Shown in pieces: positions 1 to 9,573 of a DNA stretch of 64,000 bases. Within the stretch, counting starts at the first letter, position 1; each line of letters starts with the position of its first letter. The notes under the pieces are model-generated. The model made no database searches and had not been told where the DNA came from. It saw only the letters and a list, made by a program, of their open reading frames with translations. Both the position numbers and the translations under genes were made by a program. The DNA comes from Litorivicinus sp. (GTDB lineage: Bacteria; Pseudomonadota; Gammaproteobacteria; Pseudomonadales; Litorivicinaceae): the NCBI GenBank assembly GCA_028339155.1, contig JAOLBK010000009.1, forward strand, positions 1-64,000, given 5' to 3'.

Positions 1-67
1 TGAGATCAAGGCCGTAAATCACGCCTGAAGTCATTACAATAAGAACTAGGATCAATGTGAAATCCAT
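1..67 (-). CDS. lepB: Signal peptidase I, N-terminal fragment (cut by window edge)
   Basis: Only the first 22 codons are present. They encode MDFTLILVLIVMTSG followed by VIYGLDL, a hydrophobic first membrane segment of the kind that opens type I signal peptidases. The ATG lies one base after the lepA stop codon, and its ribosome-binding site (AAGGTGG) is inside the end of lepA, so the two are probably translationally coupled. The lepA-lepB order is conserved in gammaproteobacteria. The protein would cleave signal peptides at the inner membrane. The catalytic Ser/Lys region lies outside the window, so the call rests on context and this short start. Confidence 0.8.
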   Translation of the reverse strand, partial: MDFTLILVLIVMTSGVIYGLDL

Positions 68-68
68 T

Positions 69-1871
69 TTAATCCACCTTTAAAATAGCTAAAAATGCGT
101 CCTGAGGGATCTCAACTCGACCGACCTGCTTCATACGCTTCTTTCCTGCCTTCTGTTTTTCCAATAATTTTCGTTTACGAGTGGCATCTCCACCGTAACA
201 TTTTGCCGTAACATTCTTGCGCAAAGCTTTAACAGTAGTTCGGGCAATCACTTGTCGACCTATTGCGGCTTGAATTGCAACATCAAACATTTGCCGTGGA
301 ATCAATTCACGAAGCTTATCAGCAATCACACGCCCACGACTTTGGGCATGATCTCGATGCACAATAGCGGCCAATGCGTCAACTCGATCACCATTTATAA
401 GAATATCAAGGCGCACCAACGGACAGGGCTCGAAGCGGACAAAACTATAATCAAGAGAACCAAAGCCCCGAGTCGCTGATTTCAATCGATCAAAAAAGTC
501 CATCACGACTTCAGCCATTGGCAAATCAAATTCAATTTGAACTTGATTGCCCATGTATTTCAAATCTCGCTGAACCCCACGCTTATCTACGCACAAGGTC
601 ATAACTGCACCAACATACTCATTTGGCACCAATATTGTAGTCGCAACGATCGGCTCACGCATTTCTGTAATAGACCCTAAATCAGGCAAGCGAGAGGGAT
701 TATCTATATGGAGTATCGCCCCATCAGCAGTCACAATTTCGTAAACAACTGTTGGTGCAGAAGTGATCAGATCGAGATCGTACTCACGTTCCAACCTCTC
801 CTGAATGATCTCCATATGCAGCAAACCGAGGAAACCACAACGAAAACCAAATCCTAGCGCGTCTGAACTTTCAGGTTCGTAGATCAAGCTAGCATCATTC
901 AACGTGAGCTTCTCAAGGGCTTCCCGAAATTCCTCAAAATCATCCGCAGAAACAGGAAAAAGACCCGAATAAACTTGTGGTTTTACACGCTTAAATCCTG
1001 GCAATGCTTCTGTGCCTAAATGCTTACTGTCAATCAGCGTATCGCCCACAGGCGCTCCGTGGATATCTTTGATTCCAGCAATCATAAATCCTACTTGACC
1101 AGCTTTTAGCTCATTCTTTGAAAAACGCTTTGGCGTGAACACGCCAAGATCACCCACCTGCCAATCACGGCCCGTACTTTTAACTCTAATTTTTTGGCCT
1201 TTCTTTAGAGAGCCTTGCGTGACACGCACAAGAGAAACTACCCCTAAAAAATTATCAAACCAAGAATCAATGATCAATGCTTGCGTAGGTGCACTTCGGT
1301 CCACATCCGGAGGCGGAATCTTTTCGATTACCTGTTCGAGAAGCTCATCAATACCAAGGCCACTTTTCGCCGAACAGTGAATGGCTTCTGAAGCATCAAT
1401 TCCGATGACACTTTCAATTTCTTTTTTCACTCTCTCTGGCTCGGCCTGCACTAAATCCATCTTGTTCAATACAGGAACCACCTCGAGACCCTGCTCGATC
1501 GCTGTGTAGCAATTAGCGACCGATTGCGCCTCGACCCCCTGCGCCGCATCAACAACCAAAAGTGCACCTTCACAAGCGTATAAGGAACGCGACACTTCAT
1601 AACTAAAATCAACATGCCCAGGAGTATCAATAAAGTTAAGTTCATACACTTCGTTATTTAATGCCGTGTAGTTTAAAGTCACGCACTGGGCCTTAATCGT
1701 GATACCCCGTTCGCGCTCGATATCCATAGAATCGAGCACTTGAGCGCTCATTTCGCGCTCAGACAACCCGCCGCACTTTTGGATGAATCGGTCTGCCAAA
1801 GTTGATTTACCATGATCGATATGCGCAATAATAGAGAAATTCCGAATGTGTGACGGGTCGCTCAAAGCCAC
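69..1871 (-). CDS. lepA: Elongation factor 4 (back-translocating GTPase LepA)
   Basis: This 600-residue ribosome-associated GTPase has the full family length. It opens with the G1 loop AHIDHGKST near residues 16-24, then the G2/G3 region with DTPGHVD and the NKMD guanine-specificity motif. The elongation-factor beta-barrel, the EF-G-like domains III and V, and the basic LepA C-terminal domain ([20 protein letters not shown]) follow. LepA acts on stalled or mistranslocated ribosomes during initiation and elongation. It sits 27 bp after mucD and directly before lepB, the usual arrangement next to the sigma-E operon. Nothing is truncated. Confidence 0.97.
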   Translation of the reverse strand: MALSDPSHIRNFSIIAHIDHGKSTLADRFIQKCGGLSEREMSAQVLDSMDIERERGITIKAQCVTLNYTALNNEVYELNFIDTPGHVDFSYEVSRSLYACEGALLVVDAAQGVEAQSVANCYTAIEQGLEVVPVLNKMDLVQAEPERVKKEIESVIGIDASEAIHCSAKSGLGIDELLEQVIEKIPPPDVDRSAPTQALIIDSWFDNFLGVVSLVRVTQGSLKKGQKIRVKSTGRDWQVGDLGVFTPKRFSKNELKAGQVGFMIAGIKDIHGAPVGDTLIDSKHLGTEALPGFKRVKPQVYSGLFPVSADDFEEFREALEKLTLNDASLIYEPESSDALGFGFRCGFLGLLHMEIIQERLEREYDLDLITSAPTVVYEIVTADGAILHIDNPSRLPDLGSITEMREPIVATTILVPNEYVGAVMTLCVDKRGVQRDLKYMGNQVQIEFDLPMAEVVMDFFDRLKSATRGFGSLDYSFVRFEPCPLVRLDILINGDRVDALAAIVHRDHAQSRGRVIADKLRELIPRQMFDVAIQAAIGRQVIARTTVKALRKNVTAKCYGGDATRKRKLLEKQKAGKKRMKQVGRVEIPQDAFLAILKVD

Positions 1872-1898
1872 CTTCTCCTTACTGCAAATTTCACTAGT

Positions 1899-3281
1899 CT
1901 AACGACCTAATCGCAAAGTTAGGAAGGTTGAGTCACCCCCACGGACAACAAGTATTGGGATTGGACGATCTTTGGGCAAGGATTTCACGATTCCACGAAG
2001 AGCAGTTAAGGAATCAACTAAATCTCCACCAATTTGGGTCACTACGTCCCCTGAACGCAACCCAGCCGCTCGCGCAGGATTCCCAAGAATCTCTTTAATT
2101 AAGACCCCATTATTTAACCCCAGCTCTTGCTTGAGTCCATCAGGCAACTGACCAACAACCATTCCAATTATATTCAATGCCTTATCTGGCTGCGACTCAT
2201 TTCGCCCAACAACCTCTTTACTATCCGGAAGCTGTTCAATCGTTACCTGCAAAGTAATTTGACTCCCAGCGCGCACGATATCAACAGGAACAGTGGTTCC
2301 TGGCTTGACCAAACCGACCATTGGGGGAAGATCTGATGATCGATCAACTATTTTTCCATTGAACGCAACAACAACATCTCCTGCTTTGATACCTGCTTTT
2401 CCCGCAGGTCCTGACGCAGATGCCTGCGCGATAAGTGCACCCATCGGCTTTTTCAAACCAAATGATAGGGCCAACTCACGATTCACCTCCTGGATCAAGA
2501 CACCAAGCCAGCCACGTTTAACGATTCCGTCTGACTTCAGTTGATCAGCAACGTTCATGACAAGATTTGTCGGAATTGCAAACGAAAGGCCCATAAATCC
2601 TCCCGAGCGGGTAAAAATCTGAGAGTTTATCCCAATAACTTCACCCTCTAAATTAAACAGCGGCCCCCCTGAATTACCAGGATTAATGGCCACATCAGTT
2701 TGAATAAATGGCACATAATTTTCAGGTGGCAAAGACCGTCCGAGAGCACTAACGATTCCAGCAGTCACGCTGTAGTCAAAGCCGAATGGAGACCCGATCG
2801 CTATTACCCATTGCCCAGCGCGAACTTTATCACTATCCGCTAGACGAACGACGGGAAGTTGCTCCGCTTCAATCTTCAGCAACGCAATATCGGACCGCGG
2901 ATCCGTGCCGACAATCTGCGCCTGGTATTCACGTCGATCATTTAAGCGAACAAGAACAGTATCAGCACCTTCAACCACATGGTTATTGGTAAGAATATAA
3001 CCGTCTGCTGATACAATAAAGCCAGAGCCGAGGGACCGGCCTTCGCGTTCTTGGGACGGCCCAGGAAGCCCGCGCTCAAAAAATTCACGGAAAAATGGGG
3101 GCAATTGATCTAAATCGGGTGCTTGCTGAAGTCTTTCCGGCTTTTTTTCTGACCGAGTCGCGATATTGACTACCGACGGTGCAACCCGCTCAACCAAGTC
3201 CTGAAATTCAGGAAGCGCTGCCTGCACTTGTACCGAGATCATTAGGAAGACAGCAGATGCTGCATGTGCTAGTAGACTCAT
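1899..3281 (-). CDS. mucD: Periplasmic serine endoprotease, DegP/MucD family
   Basis: This is a 460-residue HtrA protease. An N-terminal signal peptide (about residues 1-21, ending VQVQA) exports it to the periplasm. The trypsin-like domain carries the catalytic triad His101 (TNNHVV), Asp131 (PRSDIALLKI) and Ser204 (NPGNSGGPL). Two PDZ domains follow, roughly 260-350 and 370-455. It degrades misfolded envelope proteins and dampens sigma-E signalling. The ATG overlaps the rseC stop by one base (TAATG), showing coupling within the rpoE-rseABC-mucD operon. The name mucD is preferred to degP because of this location. Confidence 0.93.
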   Translation of the reverse strand: MSLLAHAASAVFLMISVQVQAALPEFQDLVERVAPSVVNIATRSEKKPERLQQAPDLDQLPPFFREFFERGLPGPSQEREGRSLGSGFIVSADGYILTNNHVVEGADTVLVRLNDRREYQAQIVGTDPRSDIALLKIEAEQLPVVRLADSDKVRAGQWVIAIGSPFGFDYSVTAGIVSALGRSLPPENYVPFIQTDVAINPGNSGGPLFNLEGEVIGINSQIFTRSGGFMGLSFAIPTNLVMNVADQLKSDGIVKRGWLGVLIQEVNRELALSFGLKKPMGALIAQASASGPAGKAGIKAGDVVVAFNGKIVDRSSDLPPMVGLVKPGTTVPVDIVRAGSQITLQVTIEQLPDSKEVVGRNESQPDKALNIIGMVVGQLPDGLKQELGLNNGVLIKEILGNPARAAGLRSGDVVTQIGGDLVDSLTALRGIVKSLPKDRPIPILVVRGGDSTFLTLRLGR

Positions 3282-3685
3282 TACTTAATCCTCAAACCTA
3301 AATTTAAATTCTGAACATACCAACCAGACCATCCAGCCACTATCCCAAAGAAACCACACCCTAAAATTAACCACTCAGACAAACCAACTAACGATCCCGC
3401 AGCGATTCCACCCAGAAGCCCTAACAATGGCGTTCCATAAGTGAGAGCGACTAATTTGACCAGACGATTCGGATCAATGATTAATGTTATATCCTCACCA
3501 CAGCCGACTAATATGGGTCCAACGATTGGAATCTCAAAGGTTTCAAGAGATGATTTTTGGTGTAACCAATCAGCTCGACATCTTCCAGAAGGCATACAAT
3601 GCTGGCAAAGGCCTTCCACACCGGTTTTTACGACGATCGAGCCAGGTTTAACCTGGACTACTTGCACAACGCATTCAATGTTCAC
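3281..3685 (-). CDS. rseC: RseC/MucC family sigma-E regulator
   Basis: This 134-residue inner-membrane protein belongs to the SoxR-reducing system RseC family. The N-terminal half has the family cysteine cluster (GLCQHCMPSGRC, about residues 25-36). Two membrane segments follow at roughly 76-99 and 104-124. In E. coli, RseC feeds into both the sigma-E pathway and SoxR reduction. The start overlaps rseB by 4 bp and the stop overlaps mucD by 1 bp, so the gene is embedded in a tightly coupled operon. Length and motif agree with the family. Confidence 0.88.
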   Translation of the reverse strand: MNIECVVQVVQVKPGSIVVKTGVEGLCQHCMPSGRCRADWLHQKSSLETFEIPIVGPILVGCGEDITLIIDPNRLVKLVALTYGTPLLGLLGGIAAGSLVGLSEWLILGCGFFGIVAGWSGWYVQNLNLGLRIK

Positions 3686-4653
3686 CGCGCACGACCAAGC
3701 AGCCCCTTTAGTCCGTTAACATCCAAAGCATCAATAATAGTTTTGCCAGTTGTTTGCGGAATTTCTCCTACTAAAGTGACACGCAAAGCTCCACCAGAAA
3801 ATGAATAATCCTTCCCAAGGGCAATGGTCGGGCCTGAAATTGCAAGCATTTCAGGCTCCGCTCGAGAATTTGTTAACTCAAGAAATATAGAGAAACTGCC
3901 TAGCCCATCTGAATACACGAGAGAATAAATTTTCTGGCCTGCGGCCTTGGATGGTAAAGCAGAAACTAATTGATAGCCTGTCGGCAGCCAACTTGCCGGT
4001 GAAAACTGCAGCACCGTCTCTTGTGCAGTTATTGGATGCACATTTACTTGTAACGAAACCTGATCCAATGCCACCTGAATTGATTGTGAGCCAAGCGCCA
4101 ACTCTGAAAATTCAAACTGCTCCAAAATCTTACCTTCGATGCTCACCGTCTGAGATTTCAATAACAAATCAGTCTCATAATCAACCCAGAATTTATAACT
4201 ATACCTGTGGTCATCAAGTGCCTCGACGTTAACCACTTGCGCTGATCGATCGGCTACCCGCTCTTTTGCACCAAGTGAAAAACGGTAAGGGGACTCCCTC
4301 ATCTGCGTTAGGCCTGGATGAATTAATCCGGGCAAAGGATATCCCTGACGCAAAACATCAGGGCCAGGCAACGCCTCGAATAGTGAATCGCCAACCCGAG
4401 CCCTTTCCAGTGGCTGCCCAGAAAGTCTTCTCAGGCGAGCCCTCTCTTCCCCATTCTTGAAATCATGCTGAAACGCCAAATTAGACAGCACACCCTCTCG
4501 TTGATAAACAAGTTTTCCTGAATAGGCTAGAGATTTTACCGCAGAGGCCATAGCCTGCAATCTAGATACTGCTGGTTCGGAATTTATCGCAAGAGCAGGC
4601 TTGGATAGAATTATCCAAAGACCGATGAACCCGCAAAAATAACGCAAGGGCAT
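3682..4653 (-). CDS. rseB: Sigma-E factor regulatory protein RseB/MucB
   Basis: This 323-residue periplasmic protein has a signal peptide (about 1-22, ending PALA) and the two-domain RseB layout. The larger N-terminal domain resembles LolA/LppX-type lipid-binding folds, and a smaller C-terminal domain contacts RseA. By family knowledge RseB shields RseA from DegS cleavage and is released by mislocalised lipopolysaccharide or lipoprotein. The ATG overlaps the rseA stop (TAATG) and the end overlaps rseC by 4 bp. Identification rests on overall similarity and operon position; no catalytic residue is expected. Confidence 0.88.
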   Translation of the reverse strand: MPLRYFCGFIGLWIILSKPALAINSEPAVSRLQAMASAVKSLAYSGKLVYQREGVLSNLAFQHDFKNGEERARLRRLSGQPLERARVGDSLFEALPGPDVLRQGYPLPGLIHPGLTQMRESPYRFSLGAKERVADRSAQVVNVEALDDHRYSYKFWVDYETDLLLKSQTVSIEGKILEQFEFSELALGSQSIQVALDQVSLQVNVHPITAQETVLQFSPASWLPTGYQLVSALPSKAAGQKIYSLVYSDGLGSFSIFLELTNSRAEPEMLAISGPTIALGKDYSFSGGALRVTLVGEIPQTTGKTIIDALDVNGLKGLLGRAR

Positions 4654-5300
4654 TACTGAATTGGCTCGTCATGCCCCATGATGCGCGCCAGAGGAAGTAC
4701 TGACGTGCCACCGATCACCGCTGTATTCTCTGCATGGCGCACCAAGTAACTACTCAACCGTTCACTAACCATCCTCTTTAAATCTTGCTCAGTCAAAATT
4801 CGAGCCATTGGTCGGGTACTGCCTCCGTCAAAATCACCACTAACTATCTGCGAAGAAACTTTTTCTTTGCTGCCCGGTAACTGAAATTTAATAAATTCGA
4901 GAGATTCATTCGATGAAACAACAGATTGCATTTCGATCGGTGCAATCACCTTCACACCAACTACAACTGCAAATGCAACAGAAGCTGCTATTGCCAGCTG
5001 CCCAATCAATGTTCCAAATCGGCTCGGCGGTACTTCGCGAGCAGGTAAGAATTTAACATTCACTTTAGGCGTTGATGCACTTGCGCTTGATACTTCGTCA
5101 AGCTCAGAATTAACCCGATTCACTAAAGTCATTCCTAGCAGATCGTCTCCATTGAGAGTGCCACTGATCGCTTGACACCCACACCAATACGATTTTAACT
5201 CAGCCTGACCCTTCACTGCATCAAGAGTCTTACGCACCTCAAATTCAGTTGCTTCTTGATCAACAAGTGCAGACAAAGAATTTCGTAGGGCTTCCGTCAT
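4653..5300 (-). CDS. rseA: Anti-sigma-E factor RseA/MucA
   Basis: This 215-residue single-pass protein has a cytoplasmic RpoE-binding domain (about 1-95, opening LRNSLSALVDQEA), one membrane segment (about 99-121) and a periplasmic tail that RseB binds. Regulated proteolysis of such proteins releases sigma-E. It sits 50 bp after rpoE and overlaps rseB by one base. Unusually, the conserved tryptophan region reads SYWCGCQAI, giving a Cys-X-Cys pair at residues 40 and 42 in the cytoplasmic domain, where well-known homologues have Arg-Tyr or similar. The family call is firm from operon order and topology. Confidence 0.87.
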   Translation of the reverse strand: MTEALRNSLSALVDQEATEFEVRKTLDAVKGQAELKSYWCGCQAISGTLNGDDLLGMTLVNRVNSELDEVSSASASTPKVNVKFLPAREVPPSRFGTLIGQLAIAASVAFAVVVGVKVIAPIEMQSVVSSNESLEFIKFQLPGSKEKVSSQIVSGDFDGGSTRPMARILTEQDLKRMVSERLSSYLVRHAENTAVIGGTSVLPLARIMGHDEPIQ

Positions 5301-5350
5301 TCAACCACCGATTTTTTCATTAGAATTACATCCTAGTTATGACAACCACG

Positions 5351-5962
5351 TTACAAAAAAGTTCCCGGAAATCGTTCATTAATCTCCTGGACCACTTGAT
5401 CGCGCGCACGAAAAATCCGAGAGCGCACGGTCCCTATTGGACAATTCATGGCCAGCGCAATCTCGTGATAACTTAGTCCCTCTAACTCACGGAGAGTCAA
5501 AGCACGCTGCAAGTCCTCGGGCAATCGCTCAATTGCATCTAAAATAGCCATTTGCAGCTCATCTGCTCCAGCTTCCTCGTCAGGGGATCCAGTGTCTTGA
5601 AAGACAGCGAATCGCTCCACATCTGAAGCCTCGTCGCTGACTGAAATATCTCTCGATTCCTTCCGCCGTATCGCTATATGATTTTTAGCTGTATTCACCG
5701 CTATTCTATACAACCAACTATAAAAGGCACTCTCGCCGCGAAATGCATGTAAGGATCGATACGCTTTTACAAAGGTGTCCTGCAAAACATCAAGTGCATC
5801 ACTCCGGTTGGGAATAAATCGCGTGACAAGTGTAAGAAGCCGCGACTGGTGCTTTAAAACCAACAAATCGAACGCATGTCTATCACCAAGGCGAACACGA
5901 TCAACTAATATCTGATCATTGTCGGCCTCAACTTCACGAATCGGCGTAATAGACTGGGCCAT
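5351..5962 (-). CDS. rpoE: RNA polymerase sigma factor RpoE/AlgU
   Basis: This extracytoplasmic-function sigma factor directs the envelope-stress regulon. Region 2 (AFDLLVLKHQSRLL through DVLQDTFVKAYRSL and FYSWLYRIAVNTAKN) and region 4 (LPEDLQRALTLRELEGLSYH, then CPIGTVRSRIFRAR) are intact. The ATG at 5962 is preferred (MAQSITPIRE, 203 residues). In-frame starts upstream at 5974 (ATG) and 5986 (TTG) add 4 to 8 residues, and none of the three has a clear ribosome-binding site. The gene is divergent from nadB with little space between, as in Pseudomonas, and heads the rseA-rseB-rseC-mucD operon. Confidence 0.93.
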   Translation of the reverse strand: MAQSITPIREVEADNDQILVDRVRLGDRHAFDLLVLKHQSRLLTLVTRFIPNRSDALDVLQDTFVKAYRSLHAFRGESAFYSWLYRIAVNTAKNHIAIRRKESRDISVSDEASDVERFAVFQDTGSPDEEAGADELQMAILDAIERLPEDLQRALTLRELEGLSYHEIALAMNCPIGTVRSRIFRARDQVVQEINERFPGTFL

Positions 5963-6023
5963 TTGCAAAACCATTAAATATTTCAATAACTACGATGACA
6001 CGAGCAAGTAAAAAGGACAAGTT

Positions 6024-7628
6024 TTGAACGAATGCAAAAATAATCAATATATGGTGGATGTATTGGTCCTTGGCGCTGGCGCTGCAGGCCTAACAGCAGC
6101 ATTATCGCTCCCTAGGGGATTGTCAGTTGCTGTGCTCACCAAAGATCCTAGTGGAGGATCGACTCGCTGGGCGCAAGGTGGTGTTGCTGCTGTAATCGAT
6201 GACCATGACTCGATTGAGAGTCATGTTGAAGACACACTAGTCGCTGGCGCAGGTTTGTGCTGTCGGGACGTGGTCGAGTACGTAGTCACCAACGCTCGAG
6301 AATCCATCGACTGGTTAGTCGAGCAAGGCGTTGCGTTCACGCGTTCAGACGCAAATTTTCATTTGACGCGCGAGGGCGGGCATTCCCATAGACGAATTCT
6401 TCATGCGGCCGACGCAACCGGCTGGGCAATACAGGATGCTTTAGATCAACAAGCATCAGTCTCCAATAATATTCAATTTCACCACAATTTCATCGCAATA
6501 GATCTGTGCATCGACCAAGCCTCTGGGCCCGCCGGAAAAAGAGTTAACGGTTGCTATGTTTTAAATAAGGACACAGGCCGGGTTGAAACATTTCTGGCCC
6601 GCGCTGTCGTCTTGGCAACTGGCGGAGCCAGCAAGGTATACCAATACACATCGAATCCAGATGGTGCGAGTGGCGACGGTATAGCAATGGGCTGGAGAGC
6701 TGGCTGCCGGGTGGCTAATCTCGAATTCAATCAGTTTCATCCGACTTGTTTATTTCACCCAGATGCCAAGTCATTTTTAATCTCCGAGGCCTTACGTGGT
6801 GAAGGAGGTTTTTTGCGCCTTCCCGACGGGACGCGTTTTATGCCGGCCTTCCATGCCCGAGCGGAATTAGCGCCACGTGATGTGGTAGCGCGAGCAATCG
6901 ATCATGAAATGAAGCGGCTCGGAGTAGATTCCGTCTATCTCGACATCACCCACAAGTCATCGGAGTTCATAGACTCCCACTTCCCAACCATTAATCAAAG
7001 GCTAAATGAGCTGGGTATTAACATGAAAAAGGACTGGATTCCAGTAGTGCCAGCCGCACACTATACATGCGGCGGCATACTCGTGGATCTGGATGGAGGA
7101 ACAGATTTAAAAGGCCTTTACGCCATAGGTGAGGTGTCTTCAACCGGGCTTCACGGAGCCAATAGAATGGCTTCAAATTCATTACTGGAATGTATTGTTT
7201 ATGGCCGCGCCGCGGCAAATCACATTGCAAAAACAATTAGCCAGTTAGACGTCCACGATTCGGTGCGCCCGTGGGATGCATCTCAGGTTACCGATAGCGA
7301 CGAGGATGTGGTAATTAGCCATAACTGGGCTGAAATTCGGCGATTCATGTGGGACTATGTAGGAATTGTACGAACTAACAAACGACTGCAGCGAGCCCTA
7401 AATCGTACGCAGCTGCTAGAACGTGAAATTCAAGATTTTTATGCAAATTATCGAGTAACAGCCAATTTAATCGAGCTTAGAAATATTATTGTAGTGGCTG
7501 AACTAATCATAAAATCTGCCCTTAAACGCAAAGAATCTCGGGGGCTTCACCACACCTTAGACCACCCCGACCTATCGGAACATCCTGGGGACACCATCCT
7601 AATCCCAGATCATAAAATCCAGCCCTAG
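6024..7628 (+). CDS. nadB: L-aspartate oxidase
   Basis: This 534-residue flavoprotein oxidises L-aspartate to iminoaspartate, the first step of de novo NAD synthesis. The FAD-binding motif [15 protein letters not shown] lies near residues 13-27. The catalytic fumarate-reductase-like segments are present: [22 protein letters not shown] and the HPTCLF region, followed by [10 protein letters not shown] and [20 protein letters not shown]. The TTG start at 6024 has AAGGA just upstream; an ATG at 6051 ([10 protein letters not shown]) is the alternative. It is transcribed away from rpoE and is convergent with sdhE. Confidence 0.96.
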   Translation: MNECKNNQYMVDVLVLGAGAAGLTAALSLPRGLSVAVLTKDPSGGSTRWAQGGVAAVIDDHDSIESHVEDTLVAGAGLCCRDVVEYVVTNARESIDWLVEQGVAFTRSDANFHLTREGGHSHRRILHAADATGWAIQDALDQQASVSNNIQFHHNFIAIDLCIDQASGPAGKRVNGCYVLNKDTGRVETFLARAVVLATGGASKVYQYTSNPDGASGDGIAMGWRAGCRVANLEFNQFHPTCLFHPDAKSFLISEALRGEGGFLRLPDGTRFMPAFHARAELAPRDVVARAIDHEMKRLGVDSVYLDITHKSSEFIDSHFPTINQRLNELGINMKKDWIPVVPAAHYTCGGILVDLDGGTDLKGLYAIGEVSSTGLHGANRMASNSLLECIVYGRAAANHIAKTISQLDVHDSVRPWDASQVTDSDEDVVISHNWAEIRRFMWDYVGIVRTNKRLQRALNRTQLLEREIQDFYANYRVTANLIELRNIIVVAELIIKSALKRKESRGLHHTLDHPDLSEHPGDTILIPDHKIQP

Positions 7629-7749
7629 TATTTTGATGCCCGAACCAACGCCGCTTCACCTTATGAGAGAACTATATTTGATGAAATCAGTTTGGCTCAG
7701 CGTGCCAACAATTATCCTTTAGATAGAGCCAGCCTGATATTGAGAAAAT

Positions 7750-8019
7750 TCAATCAAACGGTTTCGACAGGTCCCCAACGGCTACTCGAATTAGATCGAC
7801 GATTCTTGCCAAATCACCATCGTCGGGTCGACAAAAACCACGAAGCCATTCCCAGATATCCTGATCTTCACAATCAAGCAATTGACGATAAGCTAACTGG
7901 TCGCCAGAAATTAATTTCTTGTAATGCAACTTGGTGAAAGGCATTAACATGACGTCAATTTCAAGCATTCCACGGCGAGAATGCCAAACCAGGCGGTTGA
8001 ATTCGGTGCGTTCGTCCAT
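7750..8019 (-). CDS. sdhE: FAD assembly factor SdhE
   Basis: This 89-residue protein carries the SdhE signature WHSRRGMLEID near residues 12-22, containing the conserved RGMxE motif that contacts the flavoprotein subunit. By family knowledge SdhE promotes covalent attachment of FAD to succinate dehydrogenase and fumarate reductase. A GAGGGAG ribosome-binding site precedes the ATG. It is divergent from ygfZ with 44 bp between the starts, the arrangement seen for the ygfY/ygfZ pair elsewhere. Confidence 0.92.
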   Translation of the reverse strand: MDERTEFNRLVWHSRRGMLEIDVMLMPFTKLHYKKLISGDQLAYRQLLDCEDQDIWEWLRGFCRPDDGDLARIVDLIRVAVGDLSKPFD

Positions 8020-8063
8020 ACTCCCTCCTTTACAATATTATTATAACAGCTGAGGACAAACCA

Positions 8064-8873
8064 GTGCCCGAAAACGCACCCTTTATTTGCATTCGCTTAA
8101 CAGGCACCAATGCATTATCAGCCTTACATGGCCAGTGCACACAAGATCTCAGCATGGCTCTAGAAAACCAGTCCCCCTTAGCTTTATTTTGTGATCCCAA
8201 AGGGCGTGTTTTCGGAACCGTGCGTGTTTATCAAGAGAATAAAACAACCCACTTGATAACAGCCTCAGATCAGGCCATGAACTTACTCAATCAAATTCGG
8301 CCGTTTCTTCAACTGGCACGTGTAGAGGCAAATATTCTGGAAAAACCTGTTGCGCTGACTATGCAAAGCAGCGAATCCATGAAACCAGGCCAGCTCAACG
8401 AAAGTTCGGAAAAGATCCTGATCGGGGAGCACGGCAACACTCTATGGACCATAAATGATAAAAAAATCAAACACGACACGGAGGCCGATTGCGCTCGGCT
8501 TACAGCCGGGTTTGGCTTTGTTCGCGAGGGCTCAAAAAATAGCCTCCTGCCTCAGCAGGCTCATTATCAAATGCTCAATGGGGTAAGTTTTACGAAAGGC
8601 TGCTACACAGGACAAGAAGTGATCGCACGACTGGAACATCTGGGCCGAGTTAAGAAATCATTAAAAATCTTGAAAACTTCCAAACTCATTTTTCCCGGCG
8701 ACCTCATTCAAAGCGGCAGCTCCAAAAACTTGCTGGTATTTGATAGTCAACAAACTGAAAAAGGCTCCGTCGCATTGGTACTAGCGCCGGAAGACGCAAG
8801 CTCCGAGGAACTAACCAATGTTCCTTTTTCAGTCAGCCGGCAAGTCGCTGGGCAACGACCAGTCAAGCTCTGA
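8064..8873 (+). CDS. ygfZ: tRNA-modifying/Fe-S maintenance protein YgfZ
   Basis: This 269-residue folate-dependent protein is related to the glycine-cleavage T protein. The family motif with its essential cysteine is visible as FTKGCYTGQEVIARLEHLGR near residues 176-195. YgfZ supports repair or activity of certain Fe-S enzymes such as MiaB. The GTG start at 8064 has GAGGA 7 bp upstream, and the protein then opens MPENAPFICIRLTGTNALSA. The 3' end overlaps the convergent ung gene by 45 bp, so the last 15 codons of both genes share DNA. Confidence 0.9.
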   Translation: MPENAPFICIRLTGTNALSALHGQCTQDLSMALENQSPLALFCDPKGRVFGTVRVYQENKTTHLITASDQAMNLLNQIRPFLQLARVEANILEKPVALTMQSSESMKPGQLNESSEKILIGEHGNTLWTINDKKIKHDTEADCARLTAGFGFVREGSKNSLLPQQAHYQMLNGVSFTKGCYTGQEVIARLEHLGRVKKSLKILKTSKLIFPGDLIQSGSSKNLLVFDSQQTEKGSVALVLAPEDASSEELTNVPFSVSRQVAGQRPVKL

Positions 8874-9506
8874 CTGCTGGTGTGCGATAAGAGCATTATT
8901 TACTTTTGAAAATGGTTTTGATCCGAAAAACCCTCTGTAAGCTGATAACGGCGATGGATGCGCAGCAGCAATTACTGTGTGCCGCAAACTAATTAACGAA
9001 CAAACTGACTGAGCTTCTCGGCCCCATAGGCAAAATACTAAATGTCTTTTAGATTCACTCAACCGAGACACAATATGGCTGGTAAACCTTTCCCATCCAA
9101 AGGATCGATGGCTTCCTGCCTCACCAGGACTCACCGTTAGCACTCTGTTCATTAGCAGAACACCTCTTTCTGCCCAGCACGAGAGGTCGCCCGAGGGGGG
9201 GATGGGCAAACCAAGATCAGATGCCCGCTCTCTAAAAATATTTTTTAGAGATGGTGGTAATGACTGGCCCTCTGGGACCGAAAATGCGAATCCCATCGCC
9301 TGATCGACACCGTGATATGGGTCTTGGCCGATTATCACTGCTTTCACTGAATTCGGAGCGCAGGCCTGGAATGCTCTCATTCGCTTATCCAAAGGAGGAT
9401 AAGCCCGACCATCAAGCACGCGAGAGTCTGCACTTAAGGTAATATCTAATAACTCCCGGTCATCCAAAAAACGGCACCAGTTCAATGGCAGTTCAGAAAA
9501 TAACAA
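8829..9506 (-). CDS. ung: Uracil-DNA glycosylase (family 1)
   Basis: This 225-residue base-excision repair enzyme removes uracil from DNA. The water-activating loop GQDPYHG carries Asp62, and the minor-groove/leucine loop HPSPLSAYRGFFG carries the catalytic His183. The proline-rich loop (LPPSLKN) and uracil-specificity strand (GVLLMNRVLTV) are also present. The length is normal for family 1. Its final 45 bp overlap the end of the convergent ygfZ gene. Confidence 0.97.
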   Translation of the reverse strand: MLFSELPLNWCRFLDDRELLDITLSADSRVLDGRAYPPLDKRMRAFQACAPNSVKAVIIGQDPYHGVDQAMGFAFSVPEGQSLPPSLKNIFRERASDLGLPIPPSGDLSCWAERGVLLMNRVLTVSPGEAGSHRSFGWERFTSHIVSRLSESKRHLVFCLWGREAQSVCSLISLRHTVIAAAHPSPLSAYRGFFGSKPFSKVNNALIAHQQSELDWSLPSDLPAD

Positions 9507-9573
9507 ATCGATCTTCCTCGTGAATCAAGAGATTCGGTATACTCTTGATCTTAGTTTGCGTTAAGGATAACGA

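Noticed and set aside
5963-6060. Search for a sigma-E autoregulatory promoter upstream of rpoE
   Set aside because: AAAACTT with GTGTCA downstream is only a partial match and its spacing is doubtful, so no promoter is annotated.
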